This document shows, piece by piece, positions 1 through 7,708 of a DNA stretch of 64,000 nucleotides. The stretch is from Microbacterium horticulturae. GTDB lineage: Bacteria > Actinomycetota > Actinomycetes > Actinomycetales > Microbacteriaceae. How positions within the stretch are numbered: position 1 is the stretch's first letter; each line of letters opens with the position of its first letter. The stretch covers positions 2,666,001-2,730,000 of the forward strand of contig NZ_CP119108.1 in NCBI RefSeq assembly GCF_029094505.1. The letters are read 5' to 3'. The notes beneath the pieces are model-generated. The model was not told the DNA's origin. It ran no database searches and saw only the letters and a program-made list of their open reading frames with translations. The translations under genes were made by a program, and so were the position numbers.

Positions 1-456
1 CACGATGGCGTCGACCTCGCCCTTCTCCACGCGGTAGGCGAGGTCCGACGCCGACAGCAGCGTCGACGTCGGGATCGACACGGCGCCTGCCTTTCCGATG
101 CCGAGCATGACCTCCCACAGCTCGATCGAGTTGTCGAGCATGACGATGACGTGCGCGCCGCGGCCGATGCCGAGCGAGACGAGCCAGTTCGCCACCTGAT
201 CGGATCGCTGCGCGAGCGCGCCGTACGTCCACGACCGGGCCTCGAGGTCGGCTCCGACGATCGTGACCGCGGGCCGGTCCGGATTCTCGCCCGCGACGAC
301 GTCGAACCACTCCAGCGCGAAGTTGAACGTCTTCGGCCGTGGCCACGAGAACCCGTCGACCGCCCCGTCGTAGTCCGTGGCGTGCGCGAACAGGCGGTCA
401 CGCGCCGCACGAACGGCGTCTGTGGCGGGGGTGGCGGCACGTCCTGCGTACGTCAT
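1..456 (-). CDS. AMP-binding acyl-CoA/acetyl-CoA synthetase, N-terminal part (cut by window edge)
   Basis: The frame reads from an ATG at 456 to the window edge without a stop, giving 152 codons. The protein begins MTYAGRAATPATDAV and contains the N-terminal features of acyl-CoA synthetases of the ANL superfamily: 'FNFALEWFDVVAG', then 'RSWTYGALAQRSDQVANWLVSLGIGRG' and 'HVIVMLDNSIELWEVMLGIGKAGAVSIP'. These enzymes activate a carboxylate with ATP and join it to CoA in the cytoplasm. The catalytic A3 and A8 motifs lie outside the window, so the substrate class cannot be judged. A GGAG element lies about 9 nt before the ATG. Confidence 0.85.
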   Translation of the reverse strand, partial: MTYAGRAATPATDAVRAARDRLFAHATDYDGAVDGFSWPRPKTFNFALEWFDVVAGENPDRPAVTIVGADLEARSWTYGALAQRSDQVANWLVSLGIGRGAHVIVMLDNSIELWEVMLGIGKAGAVSIPTSTLLSASDLAYRVEKGEVDAIV

Positions 457-547
457 GTCTCGAGCTCCATCGACATCGGGATACGGGTGACCCGAAGCCT
501 ACTCCGCACCGGAGACACGGCCTGCGCACACCGGAACGACGAGGCCG

Positions 548-1513
548 TCATCGGCGGAAGACCGCCACCGCGAGATCGGGATGGTCGGCGAAGACCCCGT
601 CCACACCGAGGTCGCGCAGCATCCCCCATTCGCCGGTGTAGTCGCCGAACGCCCGTTTGCCGCCCCCGCGCCGGTACGGGCGCGAGAGAAAGGTGTTCTC
701 AGGGCGGCACGTCCACGTGTACGCCAGCAGACCGCGCGCATGCGCGTCCGCGACGAGCGTGCCCGGCCTCGTCGCACCCGTGAGAAACGCCTTGTCGACG
801 CTGATCCCATCGACCTGCCCGACCAGAGAATCGAGTCCGGGCGGCGACGCCGTCCACGCGTACGTGGGGGCATCCCGTCCCTGCGCGAGCGCGAGGTCGA
901 CGGGCGTGCCGGTCGCCTCGAGAAGGTAGACGTACCGGGCGACGATCCCCTGCTCACGCACCTGCGCGAGGGCGGTCGATTCGAACGACTCGATGACGAG
1001 GGGGTGGATGCCGTCGGCCCAGCCGGCTGCGTGAAGCTCGGCCGCCACGAGCCCAGGCAGATCCCACCCGATGCTCGCGAAGTACACCGCGTGCTTGAGT
1101 TCGACCACGACGCCGCGGTCCGCGGCCGCCGCCAGCTCGAGCACATCGCGCAGCCGCAGCATCGGCTCCTGCCCGTCATACGCGGTGTTGTCGGGGCGCA
1201 GCTTCGGCAGCCGCTCGCGGCAGCGCAACCTCGACAGCTCGTCCCAGGTGAAGTCTTCGGTGAACCAGCCGGTCAGCTCGTAGCCGGCGAACCGCTTGGT
1301 CACGCGGCGCGCGGCAAACTCGGGGCGATCGGCGACATCCGTCGTGGTCGAGATCTCGTTCTCGTGCCGCACGACCAGCACACCGTCTTTGCTGACCACC
1401 ACGTCGGGCTCGACGGCATCCACCCCCTGCGCCAGAGCGAGCTCATAGGACGAACGGGTGTGCTCGGGCCGGTATCCGGGGGCTCCGCGGTGCCCGATGA
1501 CGAGGGTGCTCAC
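548..1513 (-). CDS. Glycerophosphodiester phosphodiesterase family protein
   Basis: A 321-residue GDPD-family enzyme that would hydrolyse glycerophosphodiesters to glycerol-3-phosphate and an alcohol. The N-terminus carries 'IGHRGAPGYRPEHT' (HRG, residues 8-10), then 'AVEPDVVVSKDGVLVVRHE', matching the family's metal-binding EPD and general acid-base His motifs. 'VVELKHA' near the middle fits another metal-ligand strand. There is no signal peptide, so it is probably cytoplasmic, although it is longer than minimal 250-residue GDPDs. A 91-bp gap separates it from the acyl-CoA synthetase upstream on the same side. Confidence 0.9.
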   Translation of the reverse strand: MSTLVIGHRGAPGYRPEHTRSSYELALAQGVDAVEPDVVVSKDGVLVVRHENEISTTTDVADRPEFAARRVTKRFAGYELTGWFTEDFTWDELSRLRCRERLPKLRPDNTAYDGQEPMLRLRDVLELAAAADRGVVVELKHAVYFASIGWDLPGLVAAELHAAGWADGIHPLVIESFESTALAQVREQGIVARYVYLLEATGTPVDLALAQGRDAPTYAWTASPPGLDSLVGQVDGISVDKAFLTGATRPGTLVADAHARGLLAYTWTCRPENTFLSRPYRRGGGKRAFGDYTGEWGMLRDLGVDGVFADHPDLAVAVFRR

Positions 1514-1544
1514 CCGGCCAGGCTACGCAACGACGGCTATCTAT

Positions 1545-1555
1545 CGCTCTGAGCG
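1545..1555. promoter_or_regulatory. ClgR/PopR-like half-palindrome CGCTCTGAGCG
   Basis: The 11-mer CGCTCTGAGCG is a perfect inverted repeat around its central T. It lies about 90 bp before the Bax1-like gene. The identical 11-mer forms the core of the longer palindrome before the ClgR/PopR-like regulator at 3938-3952. Two copies this close, both in front of genes, suggest a shared operator. Regulation of the Bax1-like gene is inference. Confidence 0.35.
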
Positions 1556-1647
1556 GAATCACAGTCCGCGGACGCGCGGTGCGCAGAGTTCCCCGTTATC
1601 GTTGGGAGAACAGCAGATTGCTGCCCACAGATTCGGAGAGTGCGAGC

Positions 1648-2565
1648 ATGCCCTCGGCAAACCCCGCTTTCAACAACCCGGCCTTCCAAGACCAGAGTGC
1701 GGTCCGGAGCTACCCCGGCGGCGCGCAGGCCGCGAACATCGGCGGCTCATCGCAGAACGCCGCGTTCGCCCAGCAGGCGCAGGCCGCATCGGTGAACGCC
1801 CACCTCGAAGGCCAGTTCGCCGCACCGTCGGCCGGCGCCGTCGAGACCGACCGGATGACGGTCGAAGACACCGTCTGGAAGACCGTCGGCCTGTTCGGCA
1901 TCCTCGTCGTCACGGCTGTCGTCGGCTGGTTCTGGTCGATGTCGACCGTGACAGCGACGAGCCCGACACCAACGATGATCCCGTGGATCGTCGGCCTCGC
2001 GGGCGGCTTCATCCTCGCCATGGTGATCTCGTTCTCGAAGACCGTGCGCCCGCCGCTCATCTTCGCCTACGCGGCGCTCGAAGGCCTGTTCATCGGTTCG
2101 ATCTCGGCGTTCTTCGAGATCATCTGGCCCGGCATCGTCCTGCAGGCGACCCTGGGCACCCTCTCGGTCGTCGGCGTCACGCTGGCGCTGTTCGCGAGCG
2201 GCAAGATCCGCGCGTCCAAGCGCGCGACGAAGATCTGGATGATCGCGATGATCGGCTACCTGGTCTTCTCCCTCATCAACGTCGGGATGATGATGTTCGG
2301 GGCGTTCCCGGCGGACTCTGGCGGCGCTTTCGGCATGCTGAGTAACGTCCAGGTCTTCGGCATCCCCCTCGGCCTCATCATCGGGGTGTTCGTGGTCATC
2401 ATGGCCGCCTACTCGCTGGTGCAGGACTTCGACTTCATCCAGCAGGGCGTGCGCAACCGCGCTCCGCGAAAGTACGGCTGGCTCGGCGGCTTCGGCATCA
2501 TGGTCACCGTCGTCTGGCTGTACATCGAGATCCTGCGGATCATCGCCATCGCGCGAAGCAACTGA
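1648..2565 (+). CDS. Bax inhibitor-1/YccA-like multi-pass membrane protein
   Basis: A 305-residue protein beginning MPSANPAFNNPAFQ. The N-terminal NPAFNNPAF segment is typical of the actinobacterial Bax1-I branch (PF12811), and it fixes the start here instead of at an in-frame codon 23 residues upstream; GGAGAG lies just before it. After a soluble Ala/Gln-rich stretch of about 80 residues come roughly seven hydrophobic segments, from 'VGLFGILVVTAVVGWFWS' to 'GIMVTVVWLYIEILRIIAIA'. The family is linked to ion leak and stress tolerance in other organisms; its bacterial role is poorly known. A strong terminator follows. Confidence 0.85.
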   Translation: MPSANPAFNNPAFQDQSAVRSYPGGAQAANIGGSSQNAAFAQQAQAASVNAHLEGQFAAPSAGAVETDRMTVEDTVWKTVGLFGILVVTAVVGWFWSMSTVTATSPTPTMIPWIVGLAGGFILAMVISFSKTVRPPLIFAYAALEGLFIGSISAFFEIIWPGIVLQATLGTLSVVGVTLALFASGKIRASKRATKIWMIAMIGYLVFSLINVGMMMFGAFPADSGGAFGMLSNVQVFGIPLGLIIGVFVVIMAAYSLVQDFDFIQQGVRNRAPRKYGWLGGFGIMVTVVWLYIEILRIIAIARSN

Positions 2566-2576
2566 CGACCCGTCGC

Positions 2577-2617
2577 AACGAAGGGGATCGCCCACTCGGG
2601 CGGTCCCCTTCGTCGTT
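2577..2617 (+). terminator. Rho-independent-type terminator after the Bax1-like gene
   Basis: An inverted repeat pairs CGAAGGGGA-t-CGCCC with GGGCG-g-TCCCCTTCG around an ACTC loop, 12 bp after the stop codon. It is followed by a T-containing but not T-rich tail. Confidence 0.7.
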
Positions 2618-2665
2618 CGCGCAAGCCCCTGGCCGCGGCATCCCGACCCCACTACGGTGGCGAAC

Positions 2666-3874
2666 ATGGCCGCGAAAGACGAGACCCACCTCGATATCGA
2701 GGGAACCGACGTGCGCATCTCGCATCCCGACAAGGTGGTCTTCCCCGAGCCGGGCGTGACCAAGCTCGACCTCGTGCGGTACTACCTCGCCGTCGCCGAC
2801 GGAGCCCTGCGGGGCGCCGCCGGCCGCCCGCTCGTGCTCAAGCGCTTTGTGAAGGGCATCGATGCCGAGCCGTTCTTCCAGAAGCGCGTGCCCGAGAACC
2901 ATCCGCCGTACATCGACACGGCGACCCTGCACTACGCATCGGGCACGTCAGCCGAAGAGACGGTGATCCGGGATGCCGCGGGCCTGGCCTGGATCGTGAA
3001 TCTCGGATGCCTCGACCTGAACCCCCATCCGGTGCGTGCGGAGGATCTGGACCACCCCGACGAGCTGCGCATCGACCTCGACCCGATGCCGGGTGTCGAC
3101 TGGTCGCAGATCGTGGATGCCGCCTTCGTCGCACGCGATGTGCTCGACGACCACGGCCTTGTCGGCTGGCCGAAGACGAGCGGCTCGCGCGGCATCCACA
3201 TCCTGGTGCGCATCCGGCCGGAATGGGAATTCGGCGAGGTGCGGCTCGCGGCCGAGTCGCTTGCGCGCGAGGTCGCAGATCGCGCCCCCGGGCTTGCGAC
3301 CGCGCAGTGGTGGAAAGAGGAGCGCGGCGAAGCCGTGTTCGTCGATTTCAACCAGAACGCGAAGGATCGGACCGTGGCATCCGCCTATTCGGTCCGCGCG
3401 CTGCCCGACGCGCGCGTCTCGACCCCGCTCGCCTGGGATGAGCTGCGCACGTGCCGCCCCGACGCGTTCACGGTGCGCACCGTGCCGCAACGCTTCGCCG
3501 AGCAGGGCGATCCGCACGAGGGCATCGATGACGCCGCGGGTTCCCTCGACGCGCTGCTGCAGCTGGCTGAGAAGCTCGGACCGGCCGAGAAGCCGCCGCG
3601 CGGCGCCGGTCGGCGGCAATCGACGATGCCGCTCATCGAGATCGCGCGCACGAAGACCAAGCCCGAGGCCGAAGCCGCGCTCGAGCAGTGGAAGGCGGCG
3701 CACACGGACGTGGCGGGGATGCTGCATCCCGCCGACGTGCTGGTCGACGGAATGCGCGGCTCGAGCTCGCTCTGGTACCGGGTGCGGATCAACCTGCAGC
3801 ACGTGCCCGAGGCCGAGCGCCCCGCGCCCGAGCCGCTGCTGGCGGACTACGATCCGTGGGCCGGGCGCGGGTGA
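2666..3874 (+). CDS. LigD-type DNA polymerase/primase domain protein (stand-alone)
   Basis: About 402 residues. Residues 1 to about 300 match the polymerase domain of bacterial NHEJ ligase LigD, an archaeo-eukaryotic primase fold. Visible motifs are 'LRIDLDPMPG' (catalytic DxD pair), 'KTSGSRGIHILVRI' (SGxxGxH nucleotide-binding loop) and 'VFVDFNQNAKDRT' (third Asp). There is no ligase or nuclease domain. The C-terminal ~100 residues ('PLIEIARTKTKPEAEAALEQWK...LWYRVRINLQHVPEAERP') form a separate conserved-looking tail. The ATG at 2666 is preferred over GTG 2657 because MAAKDETHLDIEG begins the conserved part. Proteins of this type are thought to fill gaps in double-strand break repair. No Ku gene lies in the window. 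Confidence 0.85.
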   Translation: MAAKDETHLDIEGTDVRISHPDKVVFPEPGVTKLDLVRYYLAVADGALRGAAGRPLVLKRFVKGIDAEPFFQKRVPENHPPYIDTATLHYASGTSAEETVIRDAAGLAWIVNLGCLDLNPHPVRAEDLDHPDELRIDLDPMPGVDWSQIVDAAFVARDVLDDHGLVGWPKTSGSRGIHILVRIRPEWEFGEVRLAAESLAREVADRAPGLATAQWWKEERGEAVFVDFNQNAKDRTVASAYSVRALPDARVSTPLAWDELRTCRPDAFTVRTVPQRFAEQGDPHEGIDDAAGSLDALLQLAEKLGPAEKPPRGAGRRQSTMPLIEIARTKTKPEAEAALEQWKAAHTDVAGMLHPADVLVDGMRGSSSLWYRVRINLQHVPEAERPAPEPLLADYDPWAGRG

Positions 3875-3937
3875 GGCGCGCTCCGCTCGCGCCGATCAGC
3901 CCGGCCTGACCCGCTCGCGCAGCTCCGCGCGGCCCGA

Positions 3938-3952
3938 TCCGCTCTGAGCGGA
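3938..3952. promoter_or_regulatory. 15-bp palindrome TCCGCTCTGAGCGGA, candidate ClgR/PopR-type operator
   Basis: A perfect 7-1-7 inverted repeat 42 bp upstream of the XRE regulator. Its 6-N3-6 geometry resembles the published PopR box of Streptomyces (TCTGCC-N3-GGCAGA), and its CGCT-N3-AGCG core resembles ClgR sites. The adjacent gene is a ClgR/PopR-like regulator of a Clp locus, so autoregulation is likely. A degenerate pair of the same half-sites, CCGCT and AGCGG with a wider spacer, occurs near 5586-5603 upstream of clpP. Confidence 0.55.
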
Positions 3953-3993
3953 ACAGGCTGCGGCCGCGATGCCGCGCGGCCTATCGTGAGCCC

Positions 3994-4314
3994 ATGGCCG
4001 AGATCATCCCGCTGCGCCCCGCGCCGAAGCGACGCCCCGAACCCCGCCCCGAACCGCTGTGGCGCGAGGCCGCCGGCTCCGTGCTGCGCCGCACGCGGCA
4101 CGAGCGCGGGGATCGCCTCGCCGACACCGCGCAGCGCTCGGGCGTCTCACCGCAGTACCTCTCCGAGATCGAGCGCGGACTGAAGGAGCCCTCCAGCGAG
4201 ATGCTCGCCGCCGTCGCAGGTGCACTCGACCTCACGCTCGTCGACCTGGCCTCCGCCGTCGCCGGCGACCTGCAGCGCCAGCAGCGCCGCGGCGCGTACC
4301 TGCTCGCCGCCTAG
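3994..4314 (+). CDS. XRE-family regulator of ClgR/PopR type
   Basis: A 106-residue cytoplasmic DNA-binding protein. After a Pro/Arg-rich leader, the segment 'VLRRTRHERGDRLADTAQRSGVSPQYLSEIERGLKEPSSEMLAAVAGAL' is a Cro/C1-type helix-turn-helix. The YLSEIERGxKExSSExLAA stretch is the signature of ClgR and PopR, activators of clp genes in actinobacteria. It is convergent with, and overlaps by 4 bp, a two-gene clpP operon, which supports a role in controlling Clp proteolysis. A 15-bp palindrome lies just upstream. Known homologues are themselves degraded by Clp; the C-terminal LLAA ending here would fit an exposed degron, but this is inference. Confidence 0.85.
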   Translation: MAEIIPLRPAPKRRPEPRPEPLWREAAGSVLRRTRHERGDRLADTAQRSGVSPQYLSEIERGLKEPSSEMLAAVAGALDLTLVDLASAVAGDLQRQQRRGAYLLAA

Positions 4315-4907
4315 TCGCGAACGCTCTGCAGCACGCGGTCGGCGAGCCCGTACGCCACGGCGTCGGACGCCGTGAAGAACCGGTCGCGATCTGTGTCGGC
4401 ACGCAGCCGCGCGGCATCCTGCCCCGTGTGCGCGGCGAGAATCTGCTCGACATCGCCGCGCACACGGACCAGCTCATCGGCCTGCACGATCAGGTCGGGG
4501 ATCGCCCCCTGGCCCTGCCCGGCAGGCTGGTGCAGTACTACGCGGGCATGCGGCAGCACGGCGCGCTTGCCCGGCGCACCGGCGGCGAGCATGACAGCGC
4601 CCACGCCGACGGCCTGCCCGATGCACGTGGTCGCAATGTCAGGACGCACGTGCCGCATGGTGTCGTAGACCGCGAGCATGGCCGAAGGGGCGCCGCCTTC
4701 ACTGTTGATGTAGAGCTGGATGTCGCGGTCCGTGCTCTCCGAGTCGAGGTGCAGCAGCTGCGCGATCAGCACGTTCGCGACTCCGGCGTCGATCGCGGTG
4801 CCCAGGTACACGATCCGTTCGCTGAGCAGGTGCGAATAGACGTCCATGATCCGGTCGCCGCGCGGGTTCTGCGCGATGACGTTCGGGATGCTGTAGCCGC
4901 CGCTCAT
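4311..4907 (-). CDS. ClpP-family subunit lacking the catalytic serine (ClpR-like)
   Basis: A 198-residue ClpP paralogue and second gene of the clpP pair. It has the family core ('QLYINSEGGAPSAMLAVYDTM', 'LPHARVVLHQPAG', 'TDRDRFFTASDAVAYGLAD'). In the nucleophile loop, the usual GQAASMGA reads GQAVGVGA, so Gly101 (codon GGC) replaces the Ser. His126 and Asp175 are kept at the normal spacing of 49 residues. It should therefore fold and assemble but not cleave, like cyanobacterial ClpR. Its start overlaps the stop of the active clpP by 4 bp, implying translational coupling and probably a mixed ClpP-ClpR barrel. Confidence 0.9.
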   Translation of the reverse strand: MSGGYSIPNVIAQNPRGDRIMDVYSHLLSERIVYLGTAIDAGVANVLIAQLLHLDSESTDRDIQLYINSEGGAPSAMLAVYDTMRHVRPDIATTCIGQAVGVGAVMLAAGAPGKRAVLPHARVVLHQPAGQGQGAIPDLIVQADELVRVRGDVEQILAAHTGQDAARLRADTDRDRFFTASDAVAYGLADRVLQSVRD

Positions 4908-5527
4908 GCTGCGACCTCCTCAGCCGAGATCCCCACCGGTCGGCGCCGACGCGGCACGACCTCGGTGAAGTCGCGCACGATGGCGTCGATGAAGCCGTAG
5001 TCGCGCGCCTGCGCGGCGGTGTACCAGCGGTCGTGCAGCGAATCTTCGAACACCCGCTCCGGGCTCTGCCCGGTGTCGTCGGCGATGAGGCCCAGCACGG
5101 TGTCGCGCAGATGCCGCAGGTCGTCGGCCTGGGCCTCGACCTCGACGGCCGAGCCGCCGATGCCGCTCGATCCCTGATGCATGAGGATGCGCGCGTGCGG
5201 CAGCGCCCGCCGCTTGCCCTTCGTGCCCGCCGAGAGCAGGAACTGCCCTGCGCTGGCCGCCATCCCCAAGACGAGCGTGGCCACATCGTTGGGGATCATG
5301 CGTATGACGTCGCGGATCGCCAGCATCGCCGGCACCGAACCGCCCGGCGAGTGGATCCACAGCGCGATATCGGCGGTCTCATCTTCGGCGGCGAGCGCCA
5401 GCAGCTGGGTGGCCAGCAGCGTGCCGTTGTCGTCATCGAGCGCTCCGTCGAGCACGAGCACGCGCTGCGCGTACAGCTCTCGCCGGGCCGCTTCCCCGAA
5501 CGCGGGGACCTTCGTCTCTTCAGCCAT
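4904..5527 (-). CDS. clpP: ATP-dependent Clp protease proteolytic subunit (active type)
   Basis: A 207-residue ClpP with a complete triad: Ser92 in 'LGMAASAGQFLLSAG', His117 in 'LPHARILMHQG' and Asp166 in 'LHDRWYT'. The fold signature 'LWIHSPGGSVPAMLAIRDVI' is also present. The ATG at 5527 (MAEETKVPAF) is chosen because the longer open frame upstream runs into a 20-bp tandem repeat array. The C-terminus 'VVPRRRRPVGISAEEVAA' is unusual and basic. It precedes and overlaps the serine-less paralogue. Actinobacteria normally also carry an essential clpP1P2 pair elsewhere, so this is probably an accessory pair under the neighbouring XRE regulator, comparable to Streptomyces clpP3P4. Confidence 0.9.
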   Translation of the reverse strand: MAEETKVPAFGEAARRELYAQRVLVLDGALDDDNGTLLATQLLALAAEDETADIALWIHSPGGSVPAMLAIRDVIRMIPNDVATLVLGMAASAGQFLLSAGTKGKRRALPHARILMHQGSSGIGGSAVEVEAQADDLRHLRDTVLGLIADDTGQSPERVFEDSLHDRWYTAAQARDYGFIDAIVRDFTEVVPRRRRPVGISAEEVAA

Positions 5528-5629
5528 GCCCCCAGCCTGCGCCCGCCGGGGCCGGGTGCGCGCGCCGCCCTGCCGCCGGCGGATCCGCTGGGGGCAGAGC
5601 GGCACCGCGGACACCGCCCCCTCAACGCC

Positions 5630-5780
5630 GAGGTCGTACCAGATTTCGCGAGGTCGTACCGGATCTCGCGAGGTCGTACCGGAACTCGCGAGGTCGTACC
5701 GGATTTCGCGAGGTCGTACCGGCTCTCGCGAGGTCGTACCGGCTCTCGCGAGGTCGTACCGGCTCTCGCGAGGCCGCACC
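5630..5780. repeat. Tandem array, 20-bp period, core GAGGTCGTACC (7 copies plus one degenerate)
   Basis: The word AGGTCGTACC recurs at exact 20-bp steps from 5631 to 5751, with a decayed copy (AGGCCGCACC) at 5771. The variable half of each unit reads RGATTTCGCG, GGAACTCGCG or GGCTCTCGCG. The array fills most of the 308-bp gap between the glycosyltransferase stop and the clpP start, about 100 bp upstream of clpP on its strand. A second array with the same core lies at 38806-39025. Confidence 0.9.
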
Positions 5781-5835
5781 GGCCGCGGCATCCACCACGT
5801 TCATCTCGCAGGATGGAAGTGCGACCCGCGGCCCT

Positions 5836-7233
5836 TCAGTCCTGAGGCGCGCGGCGCGTCGGACCGTCAGTCGCGCGGCGCGAAGGATGCCGCACCGCAG
5901 CCTCCATCGCCTCGACCAGCGCCGGCCGGATCGCCGCCGGATCGAACCGGCGCGCAGCATCCCGTGCCGCAGCCGACAGTCGCGCCCGCCATGAATCGTC
6001 GCGCAGCAGCGCGACCACCGCGTCGGCGAGCGCGTCAACGTCACCCGGCTCGATGAGCACTCCCCCGTCGCCGATCACCTCGCGCGGCCCGTACTTCGCG
6101 TCGAACGCGACCACCGGCAGCCCCCGCGCGAGCGCCTCGGCGATCGACAGCCCCTGCCCCTCGAACGCCGCCGTCGAGAGCATCAGCGTCGCCTGCTCGT
6201 AGGCGGCATCGCGCTCGGCGGGGGTCACGCGCCCGCGCAGCGTGACCACCGCACCCAGGCCGCGCTCATCGATCAGCGATTGCAGCGTCTCGCGCAGCGG
6301 CCCATCGCCGTACACGTCCAGCGTCGCAGAAGGCATCTCCGCGTGCACGCGCACGAATGCGTCGATCGCCAGATCCACGCGCTTCTGCGCGGCCAATCTC
6401 CCCACCATCACGACGCGCGCTGCAGAACGGGATGCCGCGGCCGCCGGCTCATCGCCGAGCTCGATCGGGTTCGGCACGACCGAGAACCCGTCGTCCTCGC
6501 CGAATCGCGCCGCGACGTCGTCGCGTTGCGCGCGGGTCGGCCAGAGCACCGCGTCGAAGTCGTGCACATGCTCGAGCCAGCGCGCCCAGGGCGGCGCAAG
6601 CGACGCGTCGGGGTCGTCGTACGGCGCCGGCAGGTGCGAATTGTGCACGGTGTGCACGAGACGCGTGTGCGCATCGCCCCAGCCCACCAGCAGCTCGCCA
6701 ACCTGGCGCGCCTCGCAGATCACGACGACCATCCGTTCGGGGTCGTCCGCCCGTTGCTGCGCCACGATGTGATCGAGCCATGCGCGATACAGCCCGCCGA
6801 ACCCCGGGAGCACCCGGTCACCGCCGGGCGCATGCACGACGACCGGCGCCGTCGTCAGGTGCCAGGCGGGGTTGTTCGGGATCACCGGCAGATCCACCAG
6901 CGGGCGGCCGGCGGCATCCCGCACCTGCCGGTACTCGACGGCGGGGTCGGCCGCACCCGGCACACCGGCCGCGAACAGCCACGCAGGGTCGGCCTGCGCA
7001 TCGTCGAAGAGATTGCGCCAGGCGGCGGCGTCCATCCGATGCACGGCGAGCTCGTCGCGCCACTGCGTGTGCGTGGCGGGGTCTGCAGCATCCAGGGTGA
7101 GGAGGAGGGGATGCTGCGCCCCGGCGTCGACGAGCTGGCGCACGCGCCACGGCACGGCGACCGCGAAGCCGCCGTCGAGCGCGGGCGCGACGCGGCTGGC
7201 GAGCACGAGGTACGCGGCGTCGGGCAGCGTCAC
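5836..7233 (-). CDS. GT4-family glycosyltransferase
   Basis: A 465-residue GT-B fold retaining glycosyltransferase. The C-terminal half carries the nucleotide-sugar-binding features of GT4 enzymes: 'VVMVGRLAAQKRVDLAIDAF', 'LDVYGDGPLRETL' and 'FEGQGLSIAEALARGLPVVAFDAKYGPREVI'. The FEGQGLSIxEAL...YGPxExI segment is typical of the branch with poly(glycerol-phosphate) alpha-glucosyltransferases (TagE/TarM-like), so decoration of a cell-wall glycopolymer is plausible, though the acceptor cannot be read from sequence. No signal peptide or membrane helix is evident. Its start overlaps the stop of the deazaflavin oxidoreductase by 4 bp. Confidence 0.85.
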   Translation of the reverse strand: MTLPDAAYLVLASRVAPALDGGFAVAVPWRVRQLVDAGAQHPLLLTLDAADPATHTQWRDELAVHRMDAAAWRNLFDDAQADPAWLFAAGVPGAADPAVEYRQVRDAAGRPLVDLPVIPNNPAWHLTTAPVVVHAPGGDRVLPGFGGLYRAWLDHIVAQQRADDPERMVVVICEARQVGELLVGWGDAHTRLVHTVHNSHLPAPYDDPDASLAPPWARWLEHVHDFDAVLWPTRAQRDDVAARFGEDDGFSVVPNPIELGDEPAAAASRSAARVVMVGRLAAQKRVDLAIDAFVRVHAEMPSATLDVYGDGPLRETLQSLIDERGLGAVVTLRGRVTPAERDAAYEQATLMLSTAAFEGQGLSIAEALARGLPVVAFDAKYGPREVIGDGGVLIEPGDVDALADAVVALLRDDSWRARLSAAARDAARRFDPAAIRPALVEAMEAAVRHPSRRATDGPTRRAPQD

Positions 7234-7676
7234 GCCGCGTCCTCGATGCGGAACACCGGGAAGCCGGGCGCGATCTCGGCCAGCCGCTCATCGGGCGACG
7301 ATGCGTCGACGCCCTCGAAGAAGCGGCCGACCTCCCACGCCCACGCCTTCAGGTACGCGCGCAGGATCGGCACCTTGTCGGCGTCGGCGACCTCGGTCGC
7401 CGTGAACGCCTCGGCTCGCCTGCCCTTGCGCAGCTCGCCGGCACCTGCGGCGCGCAGGTTGCGCACCCACTGCGTCTGCCCCCGCGGGGCGACCAGGTAC
7501 CGTTCACCGGCGACCCGGAGCGGGTTCACGGGCGTGGTACGCCACTGGCCGGAGGACCGGCCACGCACGGCGAGCACACGGCTGCCGGCGACCGGCAGAC
7601 CGAGGCGCGTGAAGAAGCCGACGACGCCGTTGAAGAGAGCGTCGGCACCGGTCGGCTCGATGAAGCGGGAGGTCAT
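7230..7676 (-). CDS. Deazaflavin (F420)-dependent nitroreductase-family protein
   Basis: A 148-residue protein of the split-beta-barrel DUF385/DDN family. Recognisable features are 'RVLAVRGRSSGQWRTTPVNPL' and 'ERYLVAPRGQTQWVRNLRAAGAGEL', the latter being the family's 'WxxNLRAxGxxxL' signature. Relatives use F420H2 or a flavin to reduce quinones or nitro compounds; the physiological substrate is unknown. The ATG at 7676 (MTSRFIEPTG) is chosen over a codon 14 residues upstream because it has a GGA/ACGG ribosome-binding stretch and matches family length. It is translationally coupled to the following glycosyltransferase. Confidence 0.8.
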   Translation of the reverse strand: MTSRFIEPTGADALFNGVVGFFTRLGLPVAGSRVLAVRGRSSGQWRTTPVNPLRVAGERYLVAPRGQTQWVRNLRAAGAGELRKGRRAEAFTATEVADADKVPILRAYLKAWAWEVGRFFEGVDASSPDERLAEIAPGFPVFRIEDAA

Positions 7677-7708
7677 CCGTCCATCCTGCCGGGATCCGGG
7701 CGCGGCGA

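Noticed and set aside
5630..5780. CRISPR array
   Set aside because: The 20-bp period leaves no unique spacers: the variable half is itself repetitive, the repeat is too short, and no cas gene is near. The same applies to 38806-39025.
5528..5791. N-terminal extension of ClpP encoded by the tandem repeat (RPRESRYDLARAGTTS...)
   Set aside because: It is repeat DNA read in frame. Family alignment starts at MAEETKVPAF, and other ClpP proteins have no such leader.
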